Positions 32,701 to 40,463 of a DNA stretch of 64,000 nt are shown piece after piece. The position numbers and the translations under genes were made by a program. The first letter of the stretch is position 1. The number at the start of each line of letters is the position of its first letter. The stretch comes from UBA6059 sp964351595 (GTDB taxonomy: Bacteria > Bacteroidota > Bacteroidia > Cytophagales > Cyclobacteriaceae), in contig CAYGOT010000015.1 of NCBI GenBank assembly GCA_964351595.1, forward strand, positions 1-64,000, read 5' to 3'. The notes below the pieces were generated by a model. The model worked only from the letters and a program-made list of their open reading frames with translations. It was not told the origin of the DNA and did not search any database.

Positions 32701-34486
32701 CACTGGCTTTACCTTCACAGCGACCATTAGAAATATCGGTGGAGATGTAGAAGACTTCACTTTAGAAAATCTGCCTTTATGGCTGAACGCTTCCACCACC
32801 TCTGGGTCGCTGAGTCCTTTGAGCAGTTTGGTGGTGACTTTCACGATCAATCCATCTGTCAACACCGGAACCTATCTGGAGGATATTATTCTCACTTCCA
32901 ATTCAGGGTTTGACGAGCGATTGCTGATCGATGTGAAGGTAAGGACACCACTCCCTGCAGATTGGGTGTTGGATGAAAGTGCCTTTGAGTTCTCCATGAA
33001 TGTGATTGGTAGAATGAAGATTCTGGAAGAGTTCAGTAGAGACCCTGATGATCGCTTAGCAGCCTTTGTCAATGGCGAGATCAGAGGAATTGGTGTTCCT
33101 CAGTACTTTGAGGTGTACGACAATTATCAGGTCTTCATGACGATCTTTAGCAATGACGATACAGGTGCAGAAGATGTGACCTACAAGATTTGGAACGCTA
33201 GTGAAGGTCGCGTTCATACAGGTATTACGGCTTCCGATAATCGTGCTTATACATTCGATCAACAAGCACTTTACGGCAGTACGACTGCTCCGGTACTATT
33301 CGAGGCAGGTGACATCTTGCTCCAGTCGATCCCACTACGAAAAGGCTGGCAGTGGATCAGCTTCAATCTTGCCTCTACCGATCTTGCTGATCCTGATGGG
33401 TTGCTCGGTGGCTTACCTGCCGCAGATGGTGACCTCATCAAAGGGATCAGCGCATTTGAGCAGTACGCTGCGGCAGATGGCTGGCTCGGTACCATCAGCG
33501 CTGGTGGTGGCTTCAATACAGGCGAGCTGTACAAGCTGCACCTCGATGCAGCTGCTACTCTCCAGTACGATGGCGAGATCATCGATCCCACCACCGCACC
33601 CCTGACTGTCGTGCCAGGATGGAACTGGATAGGCTACCTGCCACAGGAGAACATCTCCATCAACGAGGCACTAGCCAGTCTGAGTCCCACCTCTGGTGAC
33701 TTGATCAAGAGCCAGTCCTCCTTTGCCATCTATGATGCCAATATTGGCTGGCTGGGTAGTCTTTCGACACTAAAGCCAGGCGAGGGCTATATGCTGCAAG
33801 CCGCCAATGCAGGTACGCTTACTTATCCAGCGAGTGGGTTAATCAATGGTCGACAGCTATTCGATAGCCAGGAGGAGTTGTTCGCTCAGTGGGGCTATGA
33901 TCCCGGCAAGTTTGCGGAGAACATGTCGATGATTGCCACATTATCCACTGAGGATGGAGTAGCTGATTTCCCGATAGGGGCTTATATAGGCGATGAGCTA
34001 CGTGGCATAGCCGAGCCGATCATCCTATCGGAAAACGGACTCCTGCTGTACTTCATTACGGTAGCGGGCAATAGTGACGGTCAGGACATCACTTTCAAGA
34101 CATTGACGGAAGATGGGGCTACCGCCGAATTGATCGGGCAGTACCAGTTCAAGACTAATGCACTACTCGGAGAGCTGTCGGTACCAGTAGAGCTTAGATG
34201 GCCGACAGCAGCAGATGTACTGGCCAGACAGCTAGACGTTTATCCTAACCCGTTTGACGAGTCGATCACCCTGCAGCTTATGGATAGCGACCATAGCCTG
34301 GGTACAGTAGAGATACTCGACATGAGCGGTAGGTTGGTCAGGCTGATCGAGCCGCCATCCGAAGATATAAAACAGGTGATCTGGGATGGTAGAGGAGCCT
34401 CCGGCGGGCAACTGCCGGGTGGCATCTACCTGATGCGCATCCAGATAGGTAATGAATTGATCACTAAAAGGGTAGTTAAGAACTAA
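23753..34486 (+). CDS. Giant LamG-domain protein with T9SS type A sorting domain
   Basis: 3,577 residues from the ATG at 23753; an ATG at 23678 would add 25 residues ahead of a clear signal peptide (hydrophobic run to IAQS). Fibronectin/Ig-like beta modules fill the N-terminal third. LamG/concanavalin-like domains lie at about 1025-1180 (start SLYFDGTDQD, end LDELRIYDVRL), 2471-2622 (VYFDGTDDQFVEIP) and 2675-2830 (YEFNGTSDVLYA). Two copies of a module also found in the next protein lie near 3071-3180 and 3380-3483, with a tandem GWxWI repeat between them. The last 80 residues (YPNPFDESITLQL to KRVVKN) are a T9SS type A C-terminal domain, so the protein is exported and probably surface-attached. 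Glycan or cell-surface binding is inferred from LamG. It overlaps the next gene by one base (TAATG). Confidence 0.93.
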   Translation: MNISTMLKRISLMALFTLLIAHTGLIAQSVTLAGQDLEGFDDSTFGGNEDAVLFNQIDFSITSPSTIEELSLYTEQSTLTPIKLLQDDGTGGFTEIGEFDFDSGADQQTRDINGGGNENIETSTWTINSISLPLGDYRITGDFYYPQSEPEQYKLTGTTVVSTESVTLAGSDVADNVSDAEYASSESLRFKMNSPFVISELTLIVEDVVGDITLSEKVGNDYLNVAVLSATATLDTGDPNVWNVSERVDLEKRTYTTGVRVFPPGEYEIGVRAYNFLDGNLGSSIGYSRIDDQLFFNLKGLPLGPVKDMVVQGELSGDIKFNVPLGGIFNSARIQGDVELSYKTLDENWSTFARVFESSDGQSGGSVSQLYYDGGRGGRYYHLEILDPTIHYEYSLEVGEDGLNYLALSVYKEDLENMPGAYFFRPPLEPFSGEPCLLGDPGKCFPQRDSLALIDHGRLVFSDPFLIEEDPIFNQEYLAILGDNGIIEDGIGLLSQITTPIEFNGDLFLSNFSDALFILDLSSYDISNSTLYNTPNSLITFILAGTEFIASGDFRSDEFDLILEARRIDSNENWSAEKAISAHSNGSHYVAEFLNQPYQFRQIAVAEFSDQSYSGLRSSNSTFDLTVKTRSFELIEENDDQVLFRSNAWFENDPTEGFIIDEFSVSNSTCDETISISFGLDGTRDFFTLRNHEIHIYRQHLGVDPELLPYDTLSPGTSLPYDIDWTDTNTSEGEEYAYSIVSRINANDRVYPVLQTDTLSAIASLPTEVPTDIQATSTTTADERYIDLSWTHDDPRNTGFKIIKRWEVDEVIEEEEIDITGDVLTYRDEALIDCIEYTYQVGSVGECQPDGEFDEDESIVVVAEPFLKEIVSSDILSASKGYFSNSVLLGWTYNDESPVLQRVKIYKRELGDDVEPALTTILNAQELSYIDEEVETNVYYEYFLVVEGTCQGDQFDSYDITEIVGLNLPNDLPDFGVAYNVGFKSSSAVITGNISYEGGIGVPDVRVAVDRERDSNGELVKDQAGASLYFDGTDQDTARIATSTYLTFQSDLSLMAWISPQDTLRTEQSLLYQADAYELRLEESEVVFTARDAGGTWHESRAHVRFDFDKFTHVTATIGADSMVLLIDGSTREVVDLAGFSFHTAANDISLGYKTPSDHYHGYLDELRIYDVRLDAETVLRDYQRIVASTTEGLAAYWRLDEGLGGFAYDVARTGNVFHQNDFTLNGAEWSTNVPTVEQLAVAGYTNQSGNYVIEGITFQGVGENLTISPRITLNGAIHEFSPQERGLFIGEGNLINNNIDFTNISSFEVSGQAFYAFETVDNDSTQGVEGASFLLNGITPLFGSNNQPITTDDEGLFNISVPIGNHFIQIQKNGHVFDEGGRFPAEGTFDFQDDLAGIVFYDTTRLSLKGKVVGGLREGDKKLGDPTTTNNIGQTDFTLQYPSGANPRFQVEVVTDIDNGEYSVEVPPLPFFVTNNNISYTANNVEVFNESFESIDMSDKFVVQYDTIHNYDEDGELESIDSTAYNLRKDYIYRIAPNILVRDTTTGKAFGEKSYIVGEGTENEVELDLYTIDGNGDPVYALNHPVFFKQKSYAFSIRLRETYQNVDNMQIDEVPVTDGVLTIANNWGESFFIEDDEPTPYPQPTLGVDQIQVDNPEGEIIYSFISLEPNPSIIPGGNSFTQTFQITANTGGNNTVFYPGDADDVELAYVFGSKTASGSGLVTSGPSRVEFILRDPQGSDSYSYWESGSVLETEEVMRWDSGSSLDTEANVGFSLTTWAGVGAGTVNSVGATVDVSHSQSNKDGEENVRISTVETTRRYQTSDENVGSGGDVFIGKSENFTYGPSNNVYLIPTDECTVLGDDVCPTGIEVEDDQGQSYTVGTKLGFFLSPTGEVTYFVFSQFFIEESLIPTLVQLRNSILQSNAAYTPVFTDSSDPVRYGSNNDDPIWGQNVTSGNYPKTDDVDFDGNSYRFVPEDAGDIDSIRWANQQIRLWIEALKRNEEDKLKAIGEEDELFENLTISGGNQFNFETVTSAKESREEFFELSDAFGTGSTLTLEAFGSENNVTMRPAITSNTQSRTITTETQTSTVGFELLDRDSEDLLNVSVLNSQFGFGPIFRNRDGGITSCPYEPAEVTKYFEPGTEWSTGTLQIDKPRLQVEVPQVFNVPADQAAAYTLNLFNDSETNSDVNYTMRLVDGTNQDGAVLSIDGSVLTDGREFFIPGGSGIQKTLTLERGPLKYDYEGIQIQLMSSCQNDATGFFEVIADTISLSANFIPTCTNVAVIDPEPNFTLNNSNMEDSMMIVNISVAEYDINFSGLEKIDLEFKSSETNNWTKLATYWYDTTGRRDQDTLQIPRSASQINYQWNITTGIPDGNYDLRTLASCRVPTVFDEDNNPLTYIDVVTTSEVSSGLLDTVDPHTFGAPQPSDGILSAGEEISIQFNEPINIGILQNTNFTITGELNGGNQTHPASVYFDGTDDQFVEIPDPADLSRKSFSIDFYARRNGTGEAVLFSIGQDDQNEISIGFNASNQPYFSINGVQIVSPTPITNNDWNHIAATYHHASQDAALYVGGNLMVAESEFNVDFNTTSSIYLGRAQYTPTRPFVGNIHELRLWNRELLESDVSKVGVRKLDASEPGLISNWRLEDGRGTIARDIIRQKNGTISGTWQIEPTGLAYEFNGTSDVLYANSPSFNADTDFSIEFWVNTDPVSDSVTFVSNGRGDSVDPNISGWSIGTDASGLLLVRSTGGDITTSFEIDDGFWHHVALTLNRFGSVVLYSDGEELASVEASEYPGFGSPRLWIGARGWYDGIAYNTDQFFKGAIDEVRLWNLTRRVASIENDLYNKLQSNETGLARYYPLETFGTGPLSSVASGNTQNLVTGLNASDNTLMGSNAGNFISETPPILVPKQVQSVPFSVSANRDQVILSPQFDPARIEDVILNITAKNIRDLNGNRLGSPVSWTAFVDQNTLIWDETSLAYEIEQGTGFTFTATIRNIGGDVEDFTLENLPLWLNASTTSGSLSPLSSLVVTFTINPSVNTGTYLEDIILTSNSGFDERLLIDVKVRTPLPADWVLDESAFEFSMNVIGRMKILEEFSRDPDDRLAAFVNGEIRGIGVPQYFEVYDNYQVFMTIFSNDDTGAEDVTYKIWNASEGRVHTGITASDNRAYTFDQQALYGSTTAPVLFEAGDILLQSIPLRKGWQWISFNLASTDLADPDGLLGGLPAADGDLIKGISAFEQYAAADGWLGTISAGGGFNTGELYKLHLDAAATLQYDGEIIDPTTAPLTVVPGWNWIGYLPQENISINEALASLSPTSGDLIKSQSSFAIYDANIGWLGSLSTLKPGEGYMLQAANAGTLTYPASGLINGRQLFDSQEELFAQWGYDPGKFAENMSMIATLSTEDGVADFPIGAYIGDELRGIAEPIILSENGLLLYFITVAGNSDGQDITFKTLTEDGATAELIGQYQFKTNALLGELSVPVELRWPTAADVLARQLDVYPNPFDESITLQLMDSDHSLGTVEILDMSGRLVRLIEPPSEDIKQVIWDGRGASGGQLPGGIYLMRIQIGNELITKRVVKN

Positions 34487-37242
34487 TGAAGAACCTAGCA
34501 AAATATACATCGGTCGCCTTTTTGTGGATGCTCGTCAGCCAACTGGCGCATGCTCAGGCTCCCGCTTGGTCGGTAGACCCTACACAGTATCAAAACTCCA
34601 TGAACATCACCGCACTGGTGCTCATCAACCAACAAGAGCTGGATGATGATGCCGACTTGCTCGGAGCGTTTGTAGGGAATGAATTGCGCGGTGTGGCCAA
34701 CATCAATGTGGCAGTGGCCTCCTCTGGTCGGAAGGTCGCCTTCCTGCAGGTATACAGCAACCTCAACGCAGGCGAGACGCTGAGCTTTAAGGCGTATGAC
34801 GCGAGTGAAGATCTCATCACCGACGCGATCACCGAGGTAGTCTTCAATAGTGATGACATCCTCGGCTCGACGGCTTCACCTTTCGTGATCACGGACAACA
34901 GTCCGCCCACCAATATCTCCCTGAGCAGCAATACGCTCCAGGAGGGAAGACCAGCCGGAGAGGTTGTAGGGACGTTAAGTACCACAGATCTGGATGGCGA
35001 TGAGACGTTTGACTATGCATTGGCGACAGGAGATGGATCGACGAACAATGATTTCTTCACCATCGAAGGCAATGAGCTGAAAACAACACGCGCAGTGGAC
35101 TTTGAGGACAATCAGTCACTGGCGGTGCGCATCAGTACGACCGACAGCCGAGGAGCGGTCTTCGAAAAGTCATTCACGATAGTGATCGGCAACACCAACG
35201 ATCCGCCGACAGCCCTGGATCTGTCCAATGCTACCCTACCGGAAAACACGCCTGTAGGTGCATTGATTGGTGAGTTTACCGTGACGGACGAAGATCAGGA
35301 TGAGGAGTATGAGTTTACTCTCGTAGAAGGTGCTGGTGATGATGACAATGAAAAGTTCAACATTGTGTCCAATGACCTACGCCTCAACGCCCTACTGGAT
35401 TTTGAGACTCAGACAGAATTGGCTATTAGAGTGCAGGCACAGAGTGATGAGGGCGGTGTGATTACCGTCTCCTTCGACCTCACCGTCACCAACGTCAATG
35501 AAGCTCCCTCTGCCCTGGAAGTCGACGGACTACAGTTGGACGAGAACATTGCGGTAGGTACGACAGTCGCTACCCTTTCGGCAACTGATCAGGATGCTGG
35601 TGAAACATTTACCTACAGCCTGATTGGAACAACAAATCCCGACCACACAGCTTTTGCGATAGCGGATGACCAACTGGTGACCGCCGCACCGATCAACTTT
35701 GAAGAGCAGGCCACCTATCGGGTCAACCTGCGGGTGACAGATAGTGGCGGCAACACTAAAGATGAGGACTTTGATTTCAGGATACTGGATCAGAATGATG
35801 CTCCGAGTGCGTTGCAATTGGATAAGCGTACCATCCAGGAAAACTTAAGTCCTGGCATACTTGTCGGGCAGCTTTCGACTATCGATGAGGACGATAATGA
35901 TCAGCATACCTACAGCTTTGCCACGGGCGAAGGAGATACCGACAATGGCCTCTTCATCATCTCCGGCAATCAGCTGCTGACCAATACAAGACTCGACTAT
36001 GAGGAGGCGGATACGCATCCGGTGCGCATCCAGACTTCAGATGGGGACGGCACTACCTCTGCCAGCTTTGTGCTATCGGTCATCAATACCAACGATGATC
36101 CTACAGGGCTCAATATTGACAACCAGACCATAGCTGAGAACGCTGCAGTTGGCACGCTAGTCGGCACATTCGCGTTAGAAGATGTGGATATCGCACGGGC
36201 CGCCTACATTATGATCCCCGGAGCTAATGACAATGCCAGCTTTGTCATTAATGGCGCAGAGTTGTTGAGCGCCGAGAGTTTTGACTTTGAGACAGACCAG
36301 TCGTACAACATCGATGTGCAGGCCTCTGACGGGGATGGAGGGCTGATAGTGAGACGATTCGTCATCAGTATCATTGATGCTAACGACCGCCCGACTGCCA
36401 TTTTATTTAGCGGTAACTCCATCAGCGAAGAAGCACCTATCGGCACCCTCGTCGGCGAGCTCACGACAGTGGATGTCGATACCGATGAGGAGTTTGTCTA
36501 CGCGCTGGATAACCATGAGGATGTCTTTGCTATCGAGGAAAATCGCGTAGTGACGATTGCCGAACTAGAGTTTGACAATGCAGCCGCCTATGAGCTTCGG
36601 ATCAGCACGACAGACAAGGCAGGCAGCTCGATCTTGCAGAGCTTCACCGTGCAGGTGGTTGAGGTCATACCGCCCAACAATCCTCCGGTGATTGATGATT
36701 TTGAATTTTCTGTTTCAGAAAATGTGGCCGCCGGTACGATCATCGGTGTTGTATCTGGTAGTGATCCAGATGATGATGCGGTCACCTACCGTCTGCAGCC
36801 GGGCTTTGACAATGAAGCTTTCGACTTTGACGGTATCACCGGGTCAATCAGCTTGAGGAATACACTGGACTATGAGAGGCAAAGCAGCTATGACCTGACC
36901 GTAGAAGTCGTCGACAATGAGGGACTCAAAGACGAAGGTCGGGTGGTGATCCTCGTCGAGGATGAGATCGAGCCAGAGCTTTTGGCAAGCGACTTTCTCT
37001 CTGCCAATGATGATGGGTACAACGATACCTTCATCATTCAGAGCCCAGGCCTCTACAGCAGCTATCGACTCACCATCTCCAATGGCTCGCGTGTACAGGT
37101 TTTCTCAACGACGGGCTACAACAACGACTGGTCGGGTACTTCCGCAGATGGTGACCCATTGCCAGTCGGCCTCTACTACTACAGCCTGAAGTCCCCTGAC
37201 GGCTCTATCGAATTCACCGGAACCATAACCCTCGCGAGATAA
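34486..37242 (+). CDS. Cadherin-repeat protein with T9SS type B sorting domain
   Basis: 918 residues with a signal peptide (ending LAHAQ). Residues about 27-135 are a module with the core DADLLGAFVGNELRGVANI, shared with two copies in the preceding giant protein. Seven cadherin-like repeats follow (about 138-826), each opening like PPTALDLSNATLPENTPVG and carrying DxDxDE calcium-type acidic motifs. The last 90 residues (SANDDGYNDTFII to the end) match the gliding-motility-associated C-terminal domain, type B T9SS signal. Type B substrates usually sit beside a PorP/SprF gene, as here (next gene, 1-bp gap). It is probably a secreted, calcium-stabilised adhesin. Confidence 0.95.
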   Translation: MKNLAKYTSVAFLWMLVSQLAHAQAPAWSVDPTQYQNSMNITALVLINQQELDDDADLLGAFVGNELRGVANINVAVASSGRKVAFLQVYSNLNAGETLSFKAYDASEDLITDAITEVVFNSDDILGSTASPFVITDNSPPTNISLSSNTLQEGRPAGEVVGTLSTTDLDGDETFDYALATGDGSTNNDFFTIEGNELKTTRAVDFEDNQSLAVRISTTDSRGAVFEKSFTIVIGNTNDPPTALDLSNATLPENTPVGALIGEFTVTDEDQDEEYEFTLVEGAGDDDNEKFNIVSNDLRLNALLDFETQTELAIRVQAQSDEGGVITVSFDLTVTNVNEAPSALEVDGLQLDENIAVGTTVATLSATDQDAGETFTYSLIGTTNPDHTAFAIADDQLVTAAPINFEEQATYRVNLRVTDSGGNTKDEDFDFRILDQNDAPSALQLDKRTIQENLSPGILVGQLSTIDEDDNDQHTYSFATGEGDTDNGLFIISGNQLLTNTRLDYEEADTHPVRIQTSDGDGTTSASFVLSVINTNDDPTGLNIDNQTIAENAAVGTLVGTFALEDVDIARAAYIMIPGANDNASFVINGAELLSAESFDFETDQSYNIDVQASDGDGGLIVRRFVISIIDANDRPTAILFSGNSISEEAPIGTLVGELTTVDVDTDEEFVYALDNHEDVFAIEENRVVTIAELEFDNAAAYELRISTTDKAGSSILQSFTVQVVEVIPPNNPPVIDDFEFSVSENVAAGTIIGVVSGSDPDDDAVTYRLQPGFDNEAFDFDGITGSISLRNTLDYERQSSYDLTVEVVDNEGLKDEGRVVILVEDEIEPELLASDFLSANDDGYNDTFIIQSPGLYSSYRLTISNGSRVQVFSTTGYNNDWSGTSADGDPLPVGLYYYSLKSPDGSIEFTGTITLAR

Positions 37243-37243
37243 G

Positions 37244-38137
37244 ATGAAACGATTCTACACAACCTCTGCCAAGTTTTTGTCCGCCATGGTACTGCTCATG
37301 GGTCTGCTTTCGAGCAGTCACCTTAGCGCACAGACCATGTTTAGCAAGAACATCTACATCGCCAATCCAGCACGGATCAACCCAGCCTACATGGGTAGTC
37401 AGGGCAAGTTCTTCATGGGCTTTCAGTCCAGCATCGGTGGTGAAAATGAGTTTGACCTACCGACCTACTCCTCTATCAATGCACATTATGCACTTAAGAA
37501 CAACCTGGGTATCGGCGTTAACTTCCTATCGGAAAAGCAAGGGCCGATCTCCATCACTTCCGCCGATGGTGGTGCCAGCTACACCTCTACTTTTGGCGAA
37601 GATCATAGCCTGTCATTTGGTATGACTCTGGGCTTTTTTCGCAGTACCCTGAATGGTGATGTCTTCAGCGGCAATCCGTTAGTCAATCCTGATGATCCGC
37701 TACTAGCAGAAGGTTTTCTGGATGAATCCTATATGAAGCTGGGAGCAGGTATCGTCTATCGCTTCAAGAACCTGGAGTTAGGAATTGGTGCGCCATACCT
37801 CTTTCGTGGTGGTGAAAGCTTCAACCAGGCAGGTAATGCACTGCTCACCTACCACCTACCCGTTGAGGCTGCTAAGCTGACCTTTTCGCCAAGTGTATTC
37901 TATGAGATCAGACCCGATGAGCCTAATATTTATGATGTTAACCTCCTATCGGAATGGAATAACATCGTCGGGCTACTCATCGGCTATCGCTCGAATGAAA
38001 GCCTCAATACCGGACTTTACATTAACACGGGCTTTGTCCAGATAGGCTACAACTACAACTCCGCCATGGGCAATGAGGTGCAAGCCATCAACGATGGAAA
38101 TCATGAGTTGCTTGTCGCTATGCGACTGGCGAAGTGA
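37244..38137 (+). CDS. PorP/SprF family T9SS-associated outer-membrane protein
   Basis: 297 residues. A signal peptide (ending LSAQT) is followed by the family hallmark near the N-terminus (NPARINPAYMG) and a predicted 14-strand-type barrel with the NNLGIGVNFLSEKQGPIS stretch. PorP/SprF proteins are outer-membrane partners that help export or anchor type B T9SS substrates, and family members are normally encoded directly after their substrate, as here. A 29-nt palindrome 9 bp after the stop probably ends the operon. It is a dedicated paralogue, not necessarily the gliding SprF itself. Confidence 0.95.
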   Translation: MKRFYTTSAKFLSAMVLLMGLLSSSHLSAQTMFSKNIYIANPARINPAYMGSQGKFFMGFQSSIGGENEFDLPTYSSINAHYALKNNLGIGVNFLSEKQGPISITSADGGASYTSTFGEDHSLSFGMTLGFFRSTLNGDVFSGNPLVNPDDPLLAEGFLDESYMKLGAGIVYRFKNLELGIGAPYLFRGGESFNQAGNALLTYHLPVEAAKLTFSPSVFYEIRPDEPNIYDVNLLSEWNNIVGLLIGYRSNESLNTGLYINTGFVQIGYNYNSAMGNEVQAINDGNHELLVAMRLAK

Positions 38138-38146
38138 TGATAAAAA

Positions 38147-38175
38147 ACCTTACAGGCTTTGAAAACCTGTAAGGT
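38147..38175. repeat. 29-nt palindrome after porP/sprF-like gene
   Basis: Arms ACCTTACAGG and CCTGTAAGGT around a TTTGAAA-containing centre with one mismatch. Its position just after the operon suggests a terminator. It resembles the other palindromes in the window in its TTTGAAA core. Confidence 0.65.
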
Positions 38176-38204
38176 CTCGAATGAAAAAATGGTCTAAAAG
38201 AATG

Positions 38205-38237
38205 AGATATCCGATATTTTGAAAATATCGGATATCT
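38205..38237. repeat. 33-nt palindrome, family P1 copy 2
   Basis: Arms AGATATCCGATATTTT and complement around a G. It is the partner of 21182-21214, with a compensatory base-pair change. Confidence 0.8.
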
Positions 38238-38259
38238 GTAAGATCAAAACTGAAGAAAC

Positions 38260-38868
38260 ATGAACTCGGATCAAGACAAGCCTGACAAAGCCAGCGAAGA
38301 GCAAAAGAAAATACCCAAAATACCAACACCAGCACCTCCCCCAAAGTTGAAAGATATACCTATGAATGAAGGCCCCTACCTACGATGGACTTACGGTTTC
38401 CTGGTTACGGTCTTTCTTCTGCTATTCTTCTTTAGCAACCAGACCATCTTCAATTTGGAGTACGGCACGACCATCGGCACCTACGACGATGCAGACCTCT
38501 CTTATAAAGTCGACGGACAGGAAATCATCCACCATAATGTCAGAAAATATAGTTACAAGTACAGTAGCAACAACAGGACAAAATTCTCCGGTGGAACTCG
38601 GCTCTTCGTTCAGGTGATCAACTACAAAAAAGACAATCCGAAAGAGTATGTTCTAAGTTTTGCTATTGGGGGAGTTTTGGCTGAACCGGGTGGTGCTACT
38701 TTTCACAATTGCTCACTTCTATTGATCATTATCCTCGGTGTTATTAATTTCTTCTTCTACCGCTGGGCAAGGACTGGTGCGCTGAAAAGATGGTTCGAAC
38801 GAAGACTCTATGCCGCACAGCTAGAACGTGAAGCTCGACAAGCTAATAGGAAGTCAGGTAAGCCCTAA
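38260..38868 (+). CDS. Two-helix membrane protein of unknown function
   Basis: 202 residues. A charged, Pro/Lys-rich N-terminus (1-42) precedes one transmembrane helix (about 45-64, YGFLVTVFLLLFFF). A soluble loop with a GxxIGxY/D-type beta region (65-148) and a second helix (about 149-168, SLLLIIILGVINFFFY) follow, then a basic tail. No domain was recognised. It stands alone between a palindrome and a convergent OmpA-family gene. Confidence 0.6.
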   Translation: MNSDQDKPDKASEEQKKIPKIPTPAPPPKLKDIPMNEGPYLRWTYGFLVTVFLLLFFFSNQTIFNLEYGTTIGTYDDADLSYKVDGQEIIHHNVRKYSYKYSSNNRTKFSGGTRLFVQVINYKKDNPKEYVLSFAIGGVLAEPGGATFHNCSLLLIIILGVINFFFYRWARTGALKRWFERRLYAAQLEREARQANRKSGKP

Positions 38869-38911
38869 TAAGTGCAGAATATACATCTGCAGAGTCTTAT
38901 ATTCGACCCAA

Positions 38912-40153
38912 CTATCGCGAAAGGATTCGGATTTCTACCCTCCTATTTATTTTACCTTCCTCTATATCCTTTGTGACAATCAAAGGTTTTTGATGGCCCC
39001 AGCCTTTTGTTTCGATACTGCTTCTCGCTACTCCTTGGCTAACAAGATAGGCTTTAGCTGATTTGACTCTTTGCTCTGACAATACCAGATTCTTTTTAGC
39101 ACTACCGCGCTGATCGGTATGACCTTCTAATAGAATCCGCAAGCCAGGCTTGTTCTTCATTATTGCCGCCAAATTATCCAATTCCCTTTCAGCTTCCGGC
39201 TTAATATCTGATTTTCCCAAGTCGAAAATCAAGTGAGTTAGCACAAATTGATCATTTTTCTCGATTTGGTCCTCCAGGCTAGGGTTCTCTACTTCCGCCA
39301 AGACTATGCTCTCCGCTTCCATTTGACCAGTGCTCGCCAATTTGAATACTTCAGCCTGCTTTACTTCTGTTGGATTAATTGCGACAGTAGGTTTTGAATT
39401 TGGTACTAAAGTATAGGTGGTTTTCTTTTTGTTGCTTGAGTTGTGGTTAATTGAATCAGCGACACTTGCTAAACAGTTGGACCACAACACCTTGTAAGTG
39501 CCCAACTGCGCTAAAGGTATTTCTTCTTGATTATCATAGGCTAGTTTTTCACCATCCAGAAACCATTCTATTTTATCTAGCTCACCAAAACAGCCAGATT
39601 TGAGCAAACTTGTTTTCAAGAATTCACTTGAGCCCTTTTCTACCTTTGAAAGTGTCACTTTTTTCTCTGGGTCGGGGTTGCCCACTTTCAATACGGCAAA
39701 AGCATGTTCGGGTTCACACCTTGGCCTAAAGACATTGTTTTTACAAGAGTAGTCTAATGTAGACCCCATGGTTATATAGTAGATGCCATCTTTAGTAGGT
39801 GCCTTAAACCTATGTGTGGATGATATTCTATCGAATTGATAGCCATAGTAGCTTTTGGCACAAACTGAAGTGTGACCCCTAATTCCCCAGTAGACTTGTA
39901 CGATACAATCAGGACAATAATCCCCACTGCGCTTAGATTCAACACTAGTCGTAATCTTGACTGCTGCTCCTTTTTCTACAGCCAGGTAAGTAGTCGCCTT
40001 GCCGTTCATGGTTACATTGGAAAAAGTAATTTCTCTAGAAGCATTATAAGTAGGCTTGACTACTGGAGGGGTAATAAAGTCACACTGCGCAAATGAGTCA
40101 TGGCATCCGAATACAAGAAATAGAATTGAGCAAAAAAGTATACTTCTCATCAC
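38912..40153 (-). CDS. OmpA-family outer-membrane protein
   Basis: 413 residues. A signal peptide (ending SFAQ) is followed by a beta-rich, Cys-containing N-terminal region without clear homology and a C-terminal OmpA-like peptidoglycan-binding domain at about 300-413 (FDLGKSDIKPEAERELDNL, then LLEGHTDQRGSAKKN and LSEQRVKSAKAYL). The TD...LSxxR signature is intact, so it should bind diaminopimelate-type peptidoglycan. It is monocistronic and convergent with the gene to its left. Confidence 0.88.
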   Translation of the reverse strand: MMRSILFCSILFLVFGCHDSFAQCDFITPPVVKPTYNASREITFSNVTMNGKATTYLAVEKGAAVKITTSVESKRSGDYCPDCIVQVYWGIRGHTSVCAKSYYGYQFDRISSTHRFKAPTKDGIYYITMGSTLDYSCKNNVFRPRCEPEHAFAVLKVGNPDPEKKVTLSKVEKGSSEFLKTSLLKSGCFGELDKIEWFLDGEKLAYDNQEEIPLAQLGTYKVLWSNCLASVADSINHNSSNKKKTTYTLVPNSKPTVAINPTEVKQAEVFKLASTGQMEAESIVLAEVENPSLEDQIEKNDQFVLTHLIFDLGKSDIKPEAERELDNLAAIMKNKPGLRILLEGHTDQRGSAKKNLVLSEQRVKSAKAYLVSQGVARSSIETKGWGHQKPLIVTKDIEEGKINRRVEIRILSR

Positions 40154-40463
40154 TTATAGAGATCACTTAATGTATGCGCGCATTGTAGAAACTGTATTTA
40201 TTAGTACCTTCATTATTCCTTATTAGGATGCACTCGACTCTGTTCTAAGTAAGTAAAGTAGCGAAATGTGTCGGTGCATCCAAGGTTGTCGCAAGCCAGG
40301 TCTGTCTATTCACCGAATGGACAATTAGGTTTTTTTGATACATCCTGTTGCATCTGCTGATCTAAGCTCGAATCTACTACCAGCTTCTTCAACTGAGCAC
40401 TTACCTAAAAGTGCTAAAGCAACTCATAGAAGGAGCATTAATCAATATTGGGGTTTATGAACT
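40154..40463. other. Intergenic stretch left of the integrase
   Basis: 310 bp of A+T-rich sequence between the OmpA-family start and the integrase stop. I see no gene, RNA or clear palindrome. Confidence 0.4.
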
